Source of the DNA: Thiohalocapsa sp.
GTDB lineage: Bacteria > Pseudomonadota > Gammaproteobacteria > Chromatiales > Chromatiaceae
Reading direction: 5' to 3'
Length of the DNA: 64,000 nt
Assembly: GCA_021736785.1 (NCBI GenBank)
Contig: JAIPFF010000015.1
Location: 30,301-94,300 of the forward strand
Every line of letters starts with the position of its first letter. Within the stretch, counting starts at the first letter, position 1. The position numbers and the translations under genes were made by a program. Below, piece by piece: positions 48,034 to 56,878 of this stretch. The notes beneath the pieces were generated by a model that did no database searches, was not told the origin of the DNA, and saw only the letters and a program-made list of their open reading frames with translations.

Positions 48034-48648
48034 TCATCGTGGCGCGATGTAGGTTCTGACGAGAAATACGCGGCGGTACTCGTCGTTGTCGCCGTAAAGC
48101 CCGCTTTGCGTGCAGCCGGTGGCGACCGTGGCATTGCTCATGCCGCGCCGGCCGCGCCACGCAATCGCGATTTCCACCTGGCCGCTGCCGGTGACACGGA
48201 TGCAGCCCGACGGATTCACCAGGCCGCCCACGTTGCCGATATCCACCTGTTGAATGGCGGCGCCGTCGATGGCCTGTTCCCAGGACCAGAGGTCGTAGTC
48301 GACGAGCTCGGCCGGCGAGCAGGCCGCCGAGGCGCAGTTGGGTGTCGGTGCCGTGCCGATGCTGCCGTCGCCGACGATGGTCCAGTCGGTGTCGATATCG
48401 TTGTCGTAGTCATCCAAGGCCTCGGCGTTGTTGCGCAGGCGCTCCATGATGTCGTTGGCCAGGTAGGTGGCCTGCATGCGCTGGCCCGCCTCGTAGGTTG
48501 ACTGCATGGACATGGTCTGCATGCCGGCAACGCCGATGGCGCCGAACGCGAACACCAGGGTCGCGACCAGCGCCTCGATCATCGTGAAGCCGGCTTGTGC
48601 GCCGCGCCGCCTCGAGGGCCGCGCACGCGCCGGCGCGGGTCGTTTCAT
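48034..48648 (-). CDS. pilV: type IV pilus minor pilin PilV
   Basis: A 204-residue prepilin. The leader ends AG and the mature protein starts FTMIEALVATLVFAFGAIGVAGMQ, the PilV pattern. The ribosome-binding site is strong (AGGAGG, six bases before ATG). Two Cys pairs (PNCASAAC; SGCIRV with ATGCTQ) suggest disulfides in the globular domain. Confidence 0.92.
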   Translation of the reverse strand: MKRPAPARARPSRRRGAQAGFTMIEALVATLVFAFGAIGVAGMQTMSMQSTYEAGQRMQATYLANDIMERLRNNAEALDDYDNDIDTDWTIVGDGSIGTAPTPNCASAACSPAELVDYDLWSWEQAIDGAAIQQVDIGNVGGLVNPSGCIRVTGSGQVEIAIAWRGRRGMSNATVATGCTQSGLYGDNDEYRRVFLVRTYIAPR

Positions 48649-48757
48649 CGGCTGCCTCCTGTTGGCCGTGCCGTTTCATCGGCGTGCTTCGGCCCATTGC
48701 CGTGTGCGTCATCACCGGTCGGAATCATCATGTCGACGCGCCTCCGTCCGATCGGCG

Positions 48758-49384
48758 CTACGGGCAGGCCGTCACGCCGCGAGTCGGGTTTACCGACGGC
48801 CGGCCGATGGGAGAGATCAGGATTTGCCTTGCCGCGTCCTTGCCGCGCTTGTCGCAGAGCCGGAAGCTGCCCTGGGCCGGCGGCGTGGTGTTGCCGTTGC
48901 CGATGCAGCGCCCGTCGGGCCGGTAAGCGATGTACCGGGTGAACTCGGCGCCGGCGCGCAGGGTGCTGCCGTGGGTCAGTGCGTCGGCGGTGCGCAGCAC
49001 CACGTCGTCGGTGTCGATGTCGGCGTCGCGATCGAGGTCGATAAACGAGATCCAGCCGTTTTCCCAGGTGACCGAATTGGACGTGGAGCAATTTTCGCCG
49101 TCGCTGCTTTTGCAGACCGTGATCTGCAGGCGGCGCTTGCGGGCCTCGCTGCGGGCCTGGGTCAGTGTTGCCGCGAAGTCGTTGGATTGGGCGGTGAGAC
49201 GGTTGTTCTGCATCACCTCGTAGAAGCTCGGCACCGCGGTCGACAGCAGCACCAAGCCCACCGCGACGACGACGATCAGCTCGATCAGCGTCATCCCGCG
49301 CGCGCGGAGGCCCCTTCGCAACGGCACGCCGTCGCGTGGATGGCCGCACCGGCAAGGTGGCGGTTGTCGTGAGGATGGCGTCAT
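48758..49384 (-). CDS. fimT: FimT/GspH-type minor pilin
   Basis: A 208-residue prepilin with a long basic leader ending RARG and mature start MTLIELIVVVAVGLVLLSTAVPSFYEVM. The GspH/FimT domain is recognised by LTAQSNDFAATLTQARSEARKR. FimT proteins of this type take part in pilus assembly and, in some species, DNA binding during transformation. First gene of the minor-pilin operon; GGAGAT sits just before the start. Confidence 0.9.
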   Translation of the reverse strand: MTPSSRQPPPCRCGHPRDGVPLRRGLRARGMTLIELIVVVAVGLVLLSTAVPSFYEVMQNNRLTAQSNDFAATLTQARSEARKRRLQITVCKSSDGENCSTSNSVTWENGWISFIDLDRDADIDTDDVVLRTADALTHGSTLRAGAEFTRYIAYRPDGRCIGNGNTTPPAQGSFRLCDKRGKDAARQILISPIGRPSVNPTRGVTACP

Positions 49385-49618
49385 CGGCTGATCTCCGGGA
49401 CCGGTGGTCTCGCCGTTGTCGGCAAGTGGCGGCGCGCGGCAGCGCCGGATCTGTTAAGTCCCTATGGGAGAGTCTAAAGTTGCCGCGCGGCCCGGGTTGT
49501 GACGGCTATCGCAACAACGCCGGATGCAACACTCTGCGTCGACAGTCCGTTCGCCGGCCGTGCGGCGAAAACGGACAGGGGCAGGCGGCCGGCGACGGGG
49601 CGAAGCTGGCCCGAAGGC

Positions 49619-49648
49619 AAAAAAAAACGCCGCGCTGGTGCGCGGCGT
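49619..49648 (-). terminator. intrinsic terminator after the pentahaem cytochrome gene
   Basis: On the minus strand, ACGCCGCGC and GCGCGGCGT form a perfect 9-bp stem with a 4-base loop, followed by nine T residues. It ends the cytochrome transcript about 50 bases after its stop. The remaining sequence to 49385 must hold the fimT promoter, which I could not locate. Confidence 0.92.
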
Positions 49649-49696
49649 CGATGACCGCGCGCGGATACCCGTGCGCGGTGCCGTCGGCAATACGAC

Positions 49697-51007
49697 TTAT
49701 TCCACTGCGATGGCTCGCTCCGCCTCGGCCACCAGCACCGGATCGGTCAGCTCGGTGGGCAGGTGCGAGAACTTCTTCACCAGTCCCGGCCAGAGCAGGT
49801 TGTAGTAAAGCTCGCCGCGGACCAGCGCGACCCCCTCGGCGGGAATCGCGTACTCCAGCGTGCGCTCTTCGTGCGGTTTCAGGCGCGTGTCGTCGCCGGG
49901 CTTGGTCGCCGTGGGCGGCGGTGCCGGCATGCCCTCGTCGTCGGTCAGTGCGTAGGACAGGTAGGCCTGCGGGTCGTCCTTGGAGGGATGACCTTCCGCG
50001 TTCTGCCAGATGGCGTTGCCGCCTTCGTCGTAGGCGGTGAGCTTGACGTAGATATTGCGGAACGGCGCGCCGGTGGGCATCGAATGCGGCAACTGGTTGC
50101 GCAGGTAGACCGTGGTCTTCAGCGTGTCGCCGTCGGCGACGCTGTCGACATCGAACAGAACCGCACGCTTGAGCATGGCGGGATCATGGCCGCCGCCCAT
50201 GCTGTGATCGGCGATACCGTTGGCGATCGGCATGTGGCACGACTGGCAGTTCACCTGCGAATCGCTGTCCCGATACTCGTTGCCGGTCTGGCACAGCGGG
50301 ACGCCTTGGGGGTTGTCGCGCTGGTCATGGCAGCCCATGCAGGAATCGGAGGTCTTCATCAGACGCGGGTTCGATTCCATCGGCAGGGCCGGAATCTCCT
50401 TGCCTTCGAACTCCACCGGCTCGCCCAAGTGGGGGTTGGGCTTCTGCGAGTCGGCACCGCCGACGCCGGCGCCGCCGAACAGGTCGTCACCGGCCGCGGC
50501 GAGCTTCGACAGGCCGTCGTTGACGCCTTGCGGACCCTGGATGGTGTCGGCGATCTCGTAGGCTTTCAGGCCCAGGCGCATCTTGCCGTCCTCTCCCTGG
50601 ATGCCCTTGTAGGACTTCAAGGTATGGCAGGCGACGCAGTTGACGCCCTCGCTATAGGCGACGTGGGCGTCGAGCTTGGTTGTGTTGTCCTTGGCGGCGT
50701 TCGGTGCGTGACATTGCAGGCAGACCGGGTACTTGCCGGATGCCTTGTGCAGCACGCCTTCTTCGGTCGGCGAACCGGCTACCTGCTGATAGAAAGTACC
50801 GTGGATCGGATCCTTCAGCGCCGTGCTGTTGGCGTGCATGGACTGCTTCCACTGCTTGAAGATATCGTTGTGGCAGCTGGCGCAGACCTCGGAGGAGACG
50901 TGGTGAATCGACTCGCCGGCCATTGCGGCGGCGGGCAGGATGGCACCGGCGGTCAACCAGGCAGCGACGGAAATCAGGGCGCGAACGCCCCGCTGGCGCA
51001 ATTTCAT
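49697..51007 (-). CDS. pentahaem c-type cytochrome (c554-like)
   Basis: A 436-residue periplasmic protein: signal peptide to about residue 30, then five CxxCH haem motifs at 42 (CASCH), 96 (CLQCH), 124 (CVACH), 223 (CMGCH) and 254 (CQSCH). The C-terminal third (about 265-436) is a beta-rich domain without haem, containing LPHSMPTGAPFRNIYVKLTA. The haem part resembles the cytochrome c554 class; this C-terminal fusion recurs in multihaem cytochromes of unknown function. A strong AAGGAGGA precedes the start. It is divergent from the octahaem/NapC operon and may share its regulation. A role as electron carrier is inferred. Confidence 0.85.
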   Translation of the reverse strand: MKLRQRGVRALISVAAWLTAGAILPAAAMAGESIHHVSSEVCASCHNDIFKQWKQSMHANSTALKDPIHGTFYQQVAGSPTEEGVLHKASGKYPVCLQCHAPNAAKDNTTKLDAHVAYSEGVNCVACHTLKSYKGIQGEDGKMRLGLKAYEIADTIQGPQGVNDGLSKLAAAGDDLFGGAGVGGADSQKPNPHLGEPVEFEGKEIPALPMESNPRLMKTSDSCMGCHDQRDNPQGVPLCQTGNEYRDSDSQVNCQSCHMPIANGIADHSMGGGHDPAMLKRAVLFDVDSVADGDTLKTTVYLRNQLPHSMPTGAPFRNIYVKLTAYDEGGNAIWQNAEGHPSKDDPQAYLSYALTDDEGMPAPPPTATKPGDDTRLKPHEERTLEYAIPAEGVALVRGELYYNLLWPGLVKKFSHLPTELTDPVLVAEAERAIAVE

Positions 51008-51442
51008 GAAGATCCTCCTTATGCTTATCGGACGCGGTGCTGGATGCAGCGCGTTTATTCTTTCGCGGATGACCGAGCGCGAACATGCGCGAAGTCAATA
51101 TTCTTCATTGCCCGAAATCCGCTTATTGCTGTAGCTTTTCGAAGGGGCACACGCGCCATTGGGTGGCCCCGCCCGCGGACAATACGCAGAGCGATGACAA
51201 TGCGGTTTTCCTTACCTTTGCCAGTTGTTTAGCTGATTGCAAATGGTTGCGCTTTCAGCTTTTTGCGGGTAAACGCCAAGCGATTCGGCGCGGCCCGAAT
51301 GCCCTCGCCGCCAATGCAAGGCGCGGGCGCTCGAATGCGCTGATATGGACAAATGAAAGCGTATTATTAAATAAGAGTTCACTAAATTAAGCGTGATGCG
51401 CCGTCGCCCGATGCCGTTCTCCACCAGGATCGAGGGTCCCAA
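51008..51442. other. divergent regulatory region between cytochrome operons
   Basis: No gene. It separates two divergently transcribed cytochrome units and so should hold both promoters. An unusually AT-rich patch (about 51340-51400, TATTATTAAATAAG) lies before the octahaem gene. I found no exact FNR (TTGAT-N4-ATCAA) or sigma-54 site. Confidence 0.5.
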
Positions 51443-53095
51443 ATGAATCTCGCTGATCGTCAATCGCGGCTCGTCATGTGCCGACGCCTGTTCGCTGTGC
51501 TGTTGTCGCTATCGCTTTGCGGGGCGGTCTCGGCTGCCAAGGTCGAGCTCGACCCGAGCAATTGGGGGCATCCCGAAGGCGAGGCCTGCGTCAGTTGTCA
51601 CGACAAGGCCTCGCCCGGACTCGCGCAGCAGTGGCACGACAGCGCCCACAAGACCGCCGGCGTCAATTGCATGGATTGCCACCAGGCGGATTCCGCCGAG
51701 CCGGACGCCATCGAGCACGAAGGGCAGGTGATCGCGACCATCGTCTCGCCGAAGGACTGCGGGCGCTGCCACGAAACCGAGTATTCCGAGCAGGCCGGCT
51801 CGGTGCATGCGGAGGCCTACGCGATCATCGCGGACCGCGTGCCGGCACTCGCGCACAACATGACCGGTGCCGCGATGCAGGCATCCGGCTGCGACCAATG
51901 CCACGGATCACTGGTCAAGGTGCGCGGCGACGGAACGCTCGATCCGGCCACTTGGCCCAATTCGGGCATCGGGCGCATCAACCCGGACGGTTCCAAGGGC
52001 TCGTGCTCGTCCTGCCACGGGCGGCATGAGTTTTCCAAGGCCCAGGCGCGTGAGCCCGAGGCCTGCGTGCGCTGCCACTCGGGCCCGGACTCGCCGGACA
52101 AGGAGATCTTCGAGGCCTCCAAGCACGGCATGATCTACGCCGCGCAGCGCGACAAAATGAATCTGGACAGCGACACGTGGATTGCCGGGCAGGACTACAC
52201 CGCCGCGCCCACCTGCGTGACCTGCCACATGGGCGCCGCGGGCAAGATCCCGAGCACCCACGATGTGGGCATGCGCAATGCGTGGAACCTGAATACCCCG
52301 GTCTCGGAGCGCCAATACCTGGTGGTGCTCGAAGACGGCTCGAAGCTGGAATTGCCCGCCAGCGCGCCGGTGCCCAAGCGCGGCAGCGAGATCACCAAGG
52401 CCGACGGCAGCATCGGCAAGGTGAAGGTGGTCGCCGCCCCCGACCGCCGCCGTCAGATCATGAGCATGGTCTGCCTGGAGTGCCACTCGAAGAGCTTCAC
52501 CGAAGGCTTCATGACCCAGTTCGACAATGTCGTCGAGCTGTTCAACGTTAAGTTCGGCGAGCCCGCATCCGCCATCATGCAGTCGCTCTATGAAGAAGGC
52601 CTGCTGACGCCGCTGCCCTTCGATGAGCCGATCGAGTTCACCTATTGGGAGCTCTGGCACGACGAGGGCGCGCGCGCCCGCCACGGCGCGTCCATGGCGA
52701 GCCCGAACCACGCCTGGTGGGAGGGGATGTATCTGGTCGGGCGCAACTTCTACGCCCGCTTCCTGCCGGAGGCCCGCGCGGTGGCCGGCGAGCGGGCTGC
52801 GCAACTGGTGGACGCGCGCATCGGCGACAGCGAGCACCACGCCTGGTTGTCGCGCCCTGCCGAGCACAACCCGATTCTGGGCTATGTGCCGCCGCCCGAG
52901 CCGGGGCCGCCGGCAGTGCCGGAGGCCGCCCCGGCGCAGTCCCCGCCCGCGGAAGCCGAGACGCTCGAGCCGGCGGTCGAGCCGGCGCCGAAATCCGCAT
53001 CGGTGCCGGGCGCCGAAGCGGGCGTCGGGTCGGACGTCGGGTCGGGCGGGGTGCCGCGGGAGCCGGCGCTGGCGTCCGGGGAGCGCGCGCAATGA
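51443..53095 (+). CDS. octahaem c-type cytochrome, hydroxylamine oxidoreductase-like
   Basis: A 550-residue periplasmic cytochrome with a signal peptide (to about residue 31) and eight CxxCH sites: 49, 76, 106, 150, 188, 208, 258 and 344. This count, the spacing and the tail FTYWELWHDEGARARHGASMASPNHAWWEGMY resemble HAO-family octahaem proteins. A Pro/Ala/Glu-rich C-terminal extension (about 475-550) is extra. The next gene, a NapC/NirT cytochrome, overlaps its stop, as in haoA-cycX pairs whose enzymes reduce nitrite or hydroxylamine with quinol electrons. Whether the tyrosine that cross-links haem P460 in oxidising HAO is present needs an alignment, so direction and substrate are open. GAGGG precedes the ATG. 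Confidence 0.85.
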   Translation: MNLADRQSRLVMCRRLFAVLLSLSLCGAVSAAKVELDPSNWGHPEGEACVSCHDKASPGLAQQWHDSAHKTAGVNCMDCHQADSAEPDAIEHEGQVIATIVSPKDCGRCHETEYSEQAGSVHAEAYAIIADRVPALAHNMTGAAMQASGCDQCHGSLVKVRGDGTLDPATWPNSGIGRINPDGSKGSCSSCHGRHEFSKAQAREPEACVRCHSGPDSPDKEIFEASKHGMIYAAQRDKMNLDSDTWIAGQDYTAAPTCVTCHMGAAGKIPSTHDVGMRNAWNLNTPVSERQYLVVLEDGSKLELPASAPVPKRGSEITKADGSIGKVKVVAAPDRRRQIMSMVCLECHSKSFTEGFMTQFDNVVELFNVKFGEPASAIMQSLYEEGLLTPLPFDEPIEFTYWELWHDEGARARHGASMASPNHAWWEGMYLVGRNFYARFLPEARAVAGERAAQLVDARIGDSEHHAWLSRPAEHNPILGYVPPPEPGPPAVPEAAPAQSPPAEAETLEPAVEPAPKSASVPGAEAGVGSDVGSGGVPREPALASGERAQ

Positions 53096-53754
53096 TGAAG
53101 TTCTTCGAGCCGCTGTTCATCACTCGCCATGTGCTGTTCGCGCTGGTCGCGGGCGGCATCGGCGGCATCATCTTTATGTTCTTCCTGATCGAGTTCGACG
53201 AGTCCACCAGCGCGAACGAGTTCTGCACCACCTGCCATTCGATGACCTATGCGCAGGACGTTTATCAGCAGTCCGCGCACTACAACTCGGCGTCCGGCGT
53301 GCGCGCGTCCTGCGGCGACTGCCACGTCTCCGAGGGCATCATCATGGCCACTTACGACCATGCCATCGGGACCAAGGACCTGATCAAGCAGCTATTCGGG
53401 CCGGACTACGACGATCCGGTGGTCAACCTGCTGCATCTGCCCGAGGCCGCGTTTGCGTCGCGCGAGTGGTTCCGAAAACGCGATTCGGCGACTTGCAAGC
53501 GCTGCCACGAGATCGACGCGATCCAGGGAACACGCGCCAACACGGCGGCGATTCATCAGGAAGAGACCGAGGGCAAGACCTGCATCGACTGCCACTACAA
53601 TTTGGTGCACCGCAAGGTGCCCGACGAGCAGACCTTCAAGCGCGAGGCCTGGAACGCGATGGTGGAGCAGGAGTTCGGGCTGCCGCCCGGCACCGCCGAG
53701 CGCATCTTGGCCGGCGAGCCGCCGCCGGCGGCGCAGCCGACGGCAGCCAACTAA
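53092..53754 (+). CDS. NapC/NirT-type tetrahaem quinol dehydrogenase
   Basis: A 220-residue membrane-anchored cytochrome. One N-terminal helix (HVLFALVAGGIGGIIFMFFLI) is followed by four haem motifs: CTTCH, CGDCH, CKRCH and CIDCH. The segment NEFCTTCHSM and the next CGDCHV are typical of the NapC/NirT/NrfH family, which oxidises membrane quinol and feeds periplasmic reductases. The start overlaps the upstream octahaem gene (ATGATG across its stop), implying translational coupling and a physical partnership. Confidence 0.9.
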   Translation: MMKFFEPLFITRHVLFALVAGGIGGIIFMFFLIEFDESTSANEFCTTCHSMTYAQDVYQQSAHYNSASGVRASCGDCHVSEGIIMATYDHAIGTKDLIKQLFGPDYDDPVVNLLHLPEAAFASREWFRKRDSATCKRCHEIDAIQGTRANTAAIHQEETEGKTCIDCHYNLVHRKVPDEQTFKREAWNAMVEQEFGLPPGTAERILAGEPPPAAQPTAAN

Positions 53755-53987
53755 AGCAAATTCGCCGACGGCAGCCATTCACCGCTCGCTTCTCGCCCCG
53801 GACCCGGGCGGTCCGCGGGCAGGCGAGTGACGACCGCGGGCGCTCTATCGGAGGCGGTGACCGGCGGGAGCGGCGACCATGGGTGGCCGATGGGCGGCGG
53901 CAGTCGATCGGGAGATTTTGCGCCGGGCGCTCGGGCGGCGAAGCACTGACAGAGGCGGTGCCGGCCTTGCGATGCAGGACGCCGCGC

Positions 53988-54017
53988 CATGTTCAAGCGC
54001 CCGAGCGCTGGAACATG
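53988..54017. terminator. dyad between converging genes
   Basis: CATGTTC-A-AGCGC-CCGA-GCGCT-G-GAACATG is a 30-base dyad with 12 paired positions per arm and one mismatch. It lies between the NapC-type gene and the converging symporter gene and may end both transcripts. There is no T tract. The rest of 53755-54088 shows no gene. Confidence 0.45.
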
Positions 54018-54088
54018 AACGACTCCGGAATCCGGGTTTCCGATTCCGCCTGATTTTCGGCCGGGTTGGCCGGGAGCGCGTTGCTTTG

Positions 54089-55375
54089 CTACGCCGGTTT
54101 CGGCTCGCCTTCCAGAATCCCTTCCTCGCCTTCCGACTTGGCAATGATCACGGCCCCGCAGGAGTCGCTGGTCACGTTGACGGCGGTGCGCATCATGTCG
54201 AGCACGCGGTCGACGGCAAGGATCAGCCCGATGCCTTCGAGGGGCAGGCCGACGGCGGCCAGGATAATGGCGATTGCCACCAGGCTCGCGGCGGGAATGC
54301 CGGCGACGCCGATGGACGTCAGCAGCGCCAGCAGGACGACGGTGAACTGGGTGCCGAGACTCATATCGACGCCGTAGGCTTGGGCGATGAACATGACCGC
54401 GACGCATTCGTACAGCGCGGTGCCGTCCATGTTCACGGTGGCGCCGAGGGGCAGCACGAAGCTGGTGGTCTTGTTGGAGACGCCGGCGTTCTTCTCGACG
54501 CATTCCATGGTGATGGGCAGCGTGGCCGACGAAGACGCCGTGGAGAAGGCCGTCAGCAGCGCGGGGCTGACTGCTTGATAGTGGCGCATGGGCTTGACGC
54601 GGCCCAGGAAACGCAGCAGCAGGGGCAGGGTGATGAAGAAGTGGATGGCCAGCGCGATGACCACCGTAAAGAAGAATTTGGCCAGCGGGATAAAGGCCTC
54701 GAGTCCGGTGCTGGCGACGGTTTTGGCCACCAGCGCGAAGACGCCGATCGGGGCGAACTTCATGACCAGATCGGTGATCTGCATCATGATCTGGAACATG
54801 CCGTTCCAGAAGTTGTACTGGGCCTCCGCGTACTGATTGGCGATGCGCGTCATGAAGAAGCCGTAGAGCAGGCTGAAGAAGATCAGCCCCAGCATCTGCC
54901 CGGCACTCGCCGCGGCGACGATATTGGTCGGGATCATGCGCAGAAAGATGCCGACGATGTCGTCCGCGCCCTTGTCGGCGAACTGCTCTTCGAGTTGTGC
55001 GGCGTCGGCGGTCAGGCCGAACACTGCTTCGGCCGAGCCGTCGACCACGCCGGGCTGGATGGTGTTGACCACGAACAGGCCGACCACGATCGCCAGGGTA
55101 CTGGTCAGCGCGTAGTAGCCGATGGTCTTGCCGCCGAGGCGCCCGAGATTGTCCGAGTCGCCGATGCCGGCAATGCCGACGATGATCGAGGAGACGATCA
55201 GCGGCACGATCAGCATCTTCAGCGCATTCAAAAACAGCTGTCCGACGAAGTCGAACGCGGCGTAGAAGGTGACGCCGAACAGACCGCCGTCCTCGCCGGC
55301 CAGCAGGCCGGCAACGACCGCCAGCGCCAGGGCGATCAGGATCTGCCAGTGCAGCTTCATCTTGAGCAGTCCCAT
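54089..55375 (-). CDS. dicarboxylate/amino acid:cation symporter (DAACS family)
   Basis: A 428-residue transporter with eight or more helices and two hairpins. Family signatures are the serine-rich hairpin [19 protein letters not shown], the [21 protein letters not shown] helix with the cation and substrate residues, and [45 protein letters not shown]. Members (GltP, DctA, GltT) import glutamate, aspartate or C4-dicarboxylates with H+ or Na+. The substrate cannot be fixed from sequence alone. AGGAG lies seven bases before the start. Transcribed alone. Confidence 0.92.
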   Translation of the reverse strand: MGLLKMKLHWQILIALALAVVAGLLAGEDGGLFGVTFYAAFDFVGQLFLNALKMLIVPLIVSSIIVGIAGIGDSDNLGRLGGKTIGYYALTSTLAIVVGLFVVNTIQPGVVDGSAEAVFGLTADAAQLEEQFADKGADDIVGIFLRMIPTNIVAAASAGQMLGLIFFSLLYGFFMTRIANQYAEAQYNFWNGMFQIMMQITDLVMKFAPIGVFALVAKTVASTGLEAFIPLAKFFFTVVIALAIHFFITLPLLLRFLGRVKPMRHYQAVSPALLTAFSTASSSATLPITMECVEKNAGVSNKTTSFVLPLGATVNMDGTALYECVAVMFIAQAYGVDMSLGTQFTVVLLALLTSIGVAGIPAASLVAIAIILAAVGLPLEGIGLILAVDRVLDMMRTAVNVTSDSCGAVIIAKSEGEEGILEGEPKPA

Positions 55376-55708
55376 CTGAGGCTCCTTGTTATTCGTCGTG
55401 ATGGCTTATTCGCCGTGATGGCCGGCTATCGCTCGGCAACAGTGCGGCCCCGTCAGGCTCGGAACGGCTTCGGGGCAGTCCGCCGACCGTGAAGTCCGGC
55501 GCGCCGGGGCACGGAAGACCCCGACTTACGCAAACGAGCACCGAATGGTACCATCTGGCGGTTACGGGCTCGCGATCGGTACACGCCAGGGCCGGCACGG
55601 GACGCGATTTCGGTCGCCGTCCCGCGGATCGCGGGCCACGTTGCGGACCGGCACATCGGTCCGCTGGGTGCGCCGGGATCGTCCAGGGACTGCGGTTCCG
55701 GGCGGCCG
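55376..55708. other. intergenic region upstream of the symporter
   Basis: No convincing gene. An imperfect inverted repeat (AAGTCCGGC...GACTT, about 55491-55528) lies before the symporter start and could be regulatory. Promoters for the two divergent genes are presumably here. Confidence 0.35.
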
Positions 55709-56062
55709 ATGCGAGTCACCGCCAACATGCATTTTCGAGTCTTTTATCTGATCAACCGCTCCGGCGAGTGCGTCTCGTCAACCAGCGCGGTTGCCATGAG
55801 CGCAAGGACCATCTGCGAGCAAATGCTCGACCGCTTGCAGTCGGAAGACGACTACCTCGGCATCCTCGATGCCGAGGACAACACATTGCAGGTCCTCCCG
55901 GAGCCGGACAAGCAACGCTACTACGTGGAAGTGCCGATCGAGGCCGCAAAGGCGTCTTTCGGGCGCTATGTCGACCGCGCCGAGCTCGAGGCATTGGTTC
56001 GTACGCTGCCGGCGAGCTTCGACGAGAAAACGATTCCGGGGCTGACTTACCGCCCATGGTGA
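55709..56062 (+). CDS. hypothetical protein, 117 aa
   Basis: A small soluble protein, MRVTANMHFRVFYLINRSGECV..., probably starting at 55709 or at the ATG 18 bases on (55727); neither has a good ribosome-binding site. It contains the acidic stretch EDDYLGILDAEDNTLQVL and ends TIPGLTYRPW. Frame, codon usage and alternating hydrophobic pattern look like a real gene, but I do not recognise the family. Confidence 0.6.
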   Translation: MRVTANMHFRVFYLINRSGECVSSTSAVAMSARTICEQMLDRLQSEDDYLGILDAEDNTLQVLPEPDKQRYYVEVPIEAAKASFGRYVDRAELEALVRTLPASFDEKTIPGLTYRPW

Positions 56063-56172
56063 GGCGGCGGGGTGTCGTCGGCCGCCGTCGATGCCGCTCG
56101 CGCGCTGCCCGCGGGACACGGCGCGCATAGCGCGAGGCCCGACCCTGCCGTTGCGCCGCCGGCGCCGCCGGC

Positions 56173-56247
56173 GCCGCCGCGCCGTATCAATGCCGGCGCC
56201 GCCGCGCCGTAGGAATGCCGGTGCCGCCGCGCCGTAGGAATGCCGGT
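56173..56247. repeat. 25-bp tandem repeat, 3 copies
   Basis: Units at 56173-56197, 56198-56222 and 56223-56247. The last two are identical and the first differs at a few positions in its second half. Each starts GCCGCCGCGCCGTA. It lies between the stop codons of two converging small genes. Confidence 0.85.
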
Positions 56248-56276
56248 GCGTCTGCCGGTGCGCCCGTCAGTACCTC

Positions 56277-56597
56277 TCAGGCCCGCGCGGCCCGGTAGCT
56301 TTCGGCCTTCAGGGTCGCCTCGAACGCGCCTTCCACGAGCTCGTTCATCAGCTTGAGGCTGACCGCCGGCGACACGTCGACCATTCGTGCGCGTACTGCC
56401 ATGGCCATGGCCAGTGCCTGCAGCACATCTCCGTCGCTGGTTTCTCCGCCGCCCTCGATCTGCTTGCTGAGTGCCTCCAGCACCGCGGAGAGCATCCCCG
56501 CGACGTCGTCGGCGGAGCGGGTTTCCTCATGCAGCGGGAACTGAATGTCCAGCGCTTCGCCGCTACCTGTCACGGTGGTGTAATCGAGTTGATGCAA
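56277..56597 (-). CDS. hypothetical protein, 106 aa
   Basis: A small acidic protein. The best start is a TTG at 56597, since GGAGAA lies seven bases upstream and the sequence before it is Arg-rich and unlikely to be coding. It reads on as HQLDYTTVTGSGEALDIQFPL, then a helical half (VAGMLSAVLEALSKQI, VSLKLMNELVEGAFEATLKAESY). No known domain, signal or membrane segment. Confidence 0.6.
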   Translation of the reverse strand: MHQLDYTTVTGSGEALDIQFPLHEETRSADDVAGMLSAVLEALSKQIEGGGETSDGDVLQALAMAMAVRARMVDVSPAVSLKLMNELVEGAFEATLKAESYRAARA

Positions 56598-56878
56598 GCC
56601 TGTTCTCCGGCGTTTGCGCGGACGACTCTGGCGTCGCCGCGCGAGTATTGATGGCGACCCGTTCAGTGCTAGGGTGGTCGGCGAGCCGATGCGAGTCAAC
56701 GTGGTTTAAATGCGGTTAAATCGCTCGGCGCCGGGTTAACCGCCATCCGGGAATGCGAGGCGCCGATCTGGCCTTCGCGGGCCTGGTCGGTCTGCTAGTA
56801 TCCGGTCTTCCCGGGGACTCCGCCGTCCGCGCTCCCGTCTCCACCCGTGTTTCGCCACTACTGTTCGTTCATCGCGCC

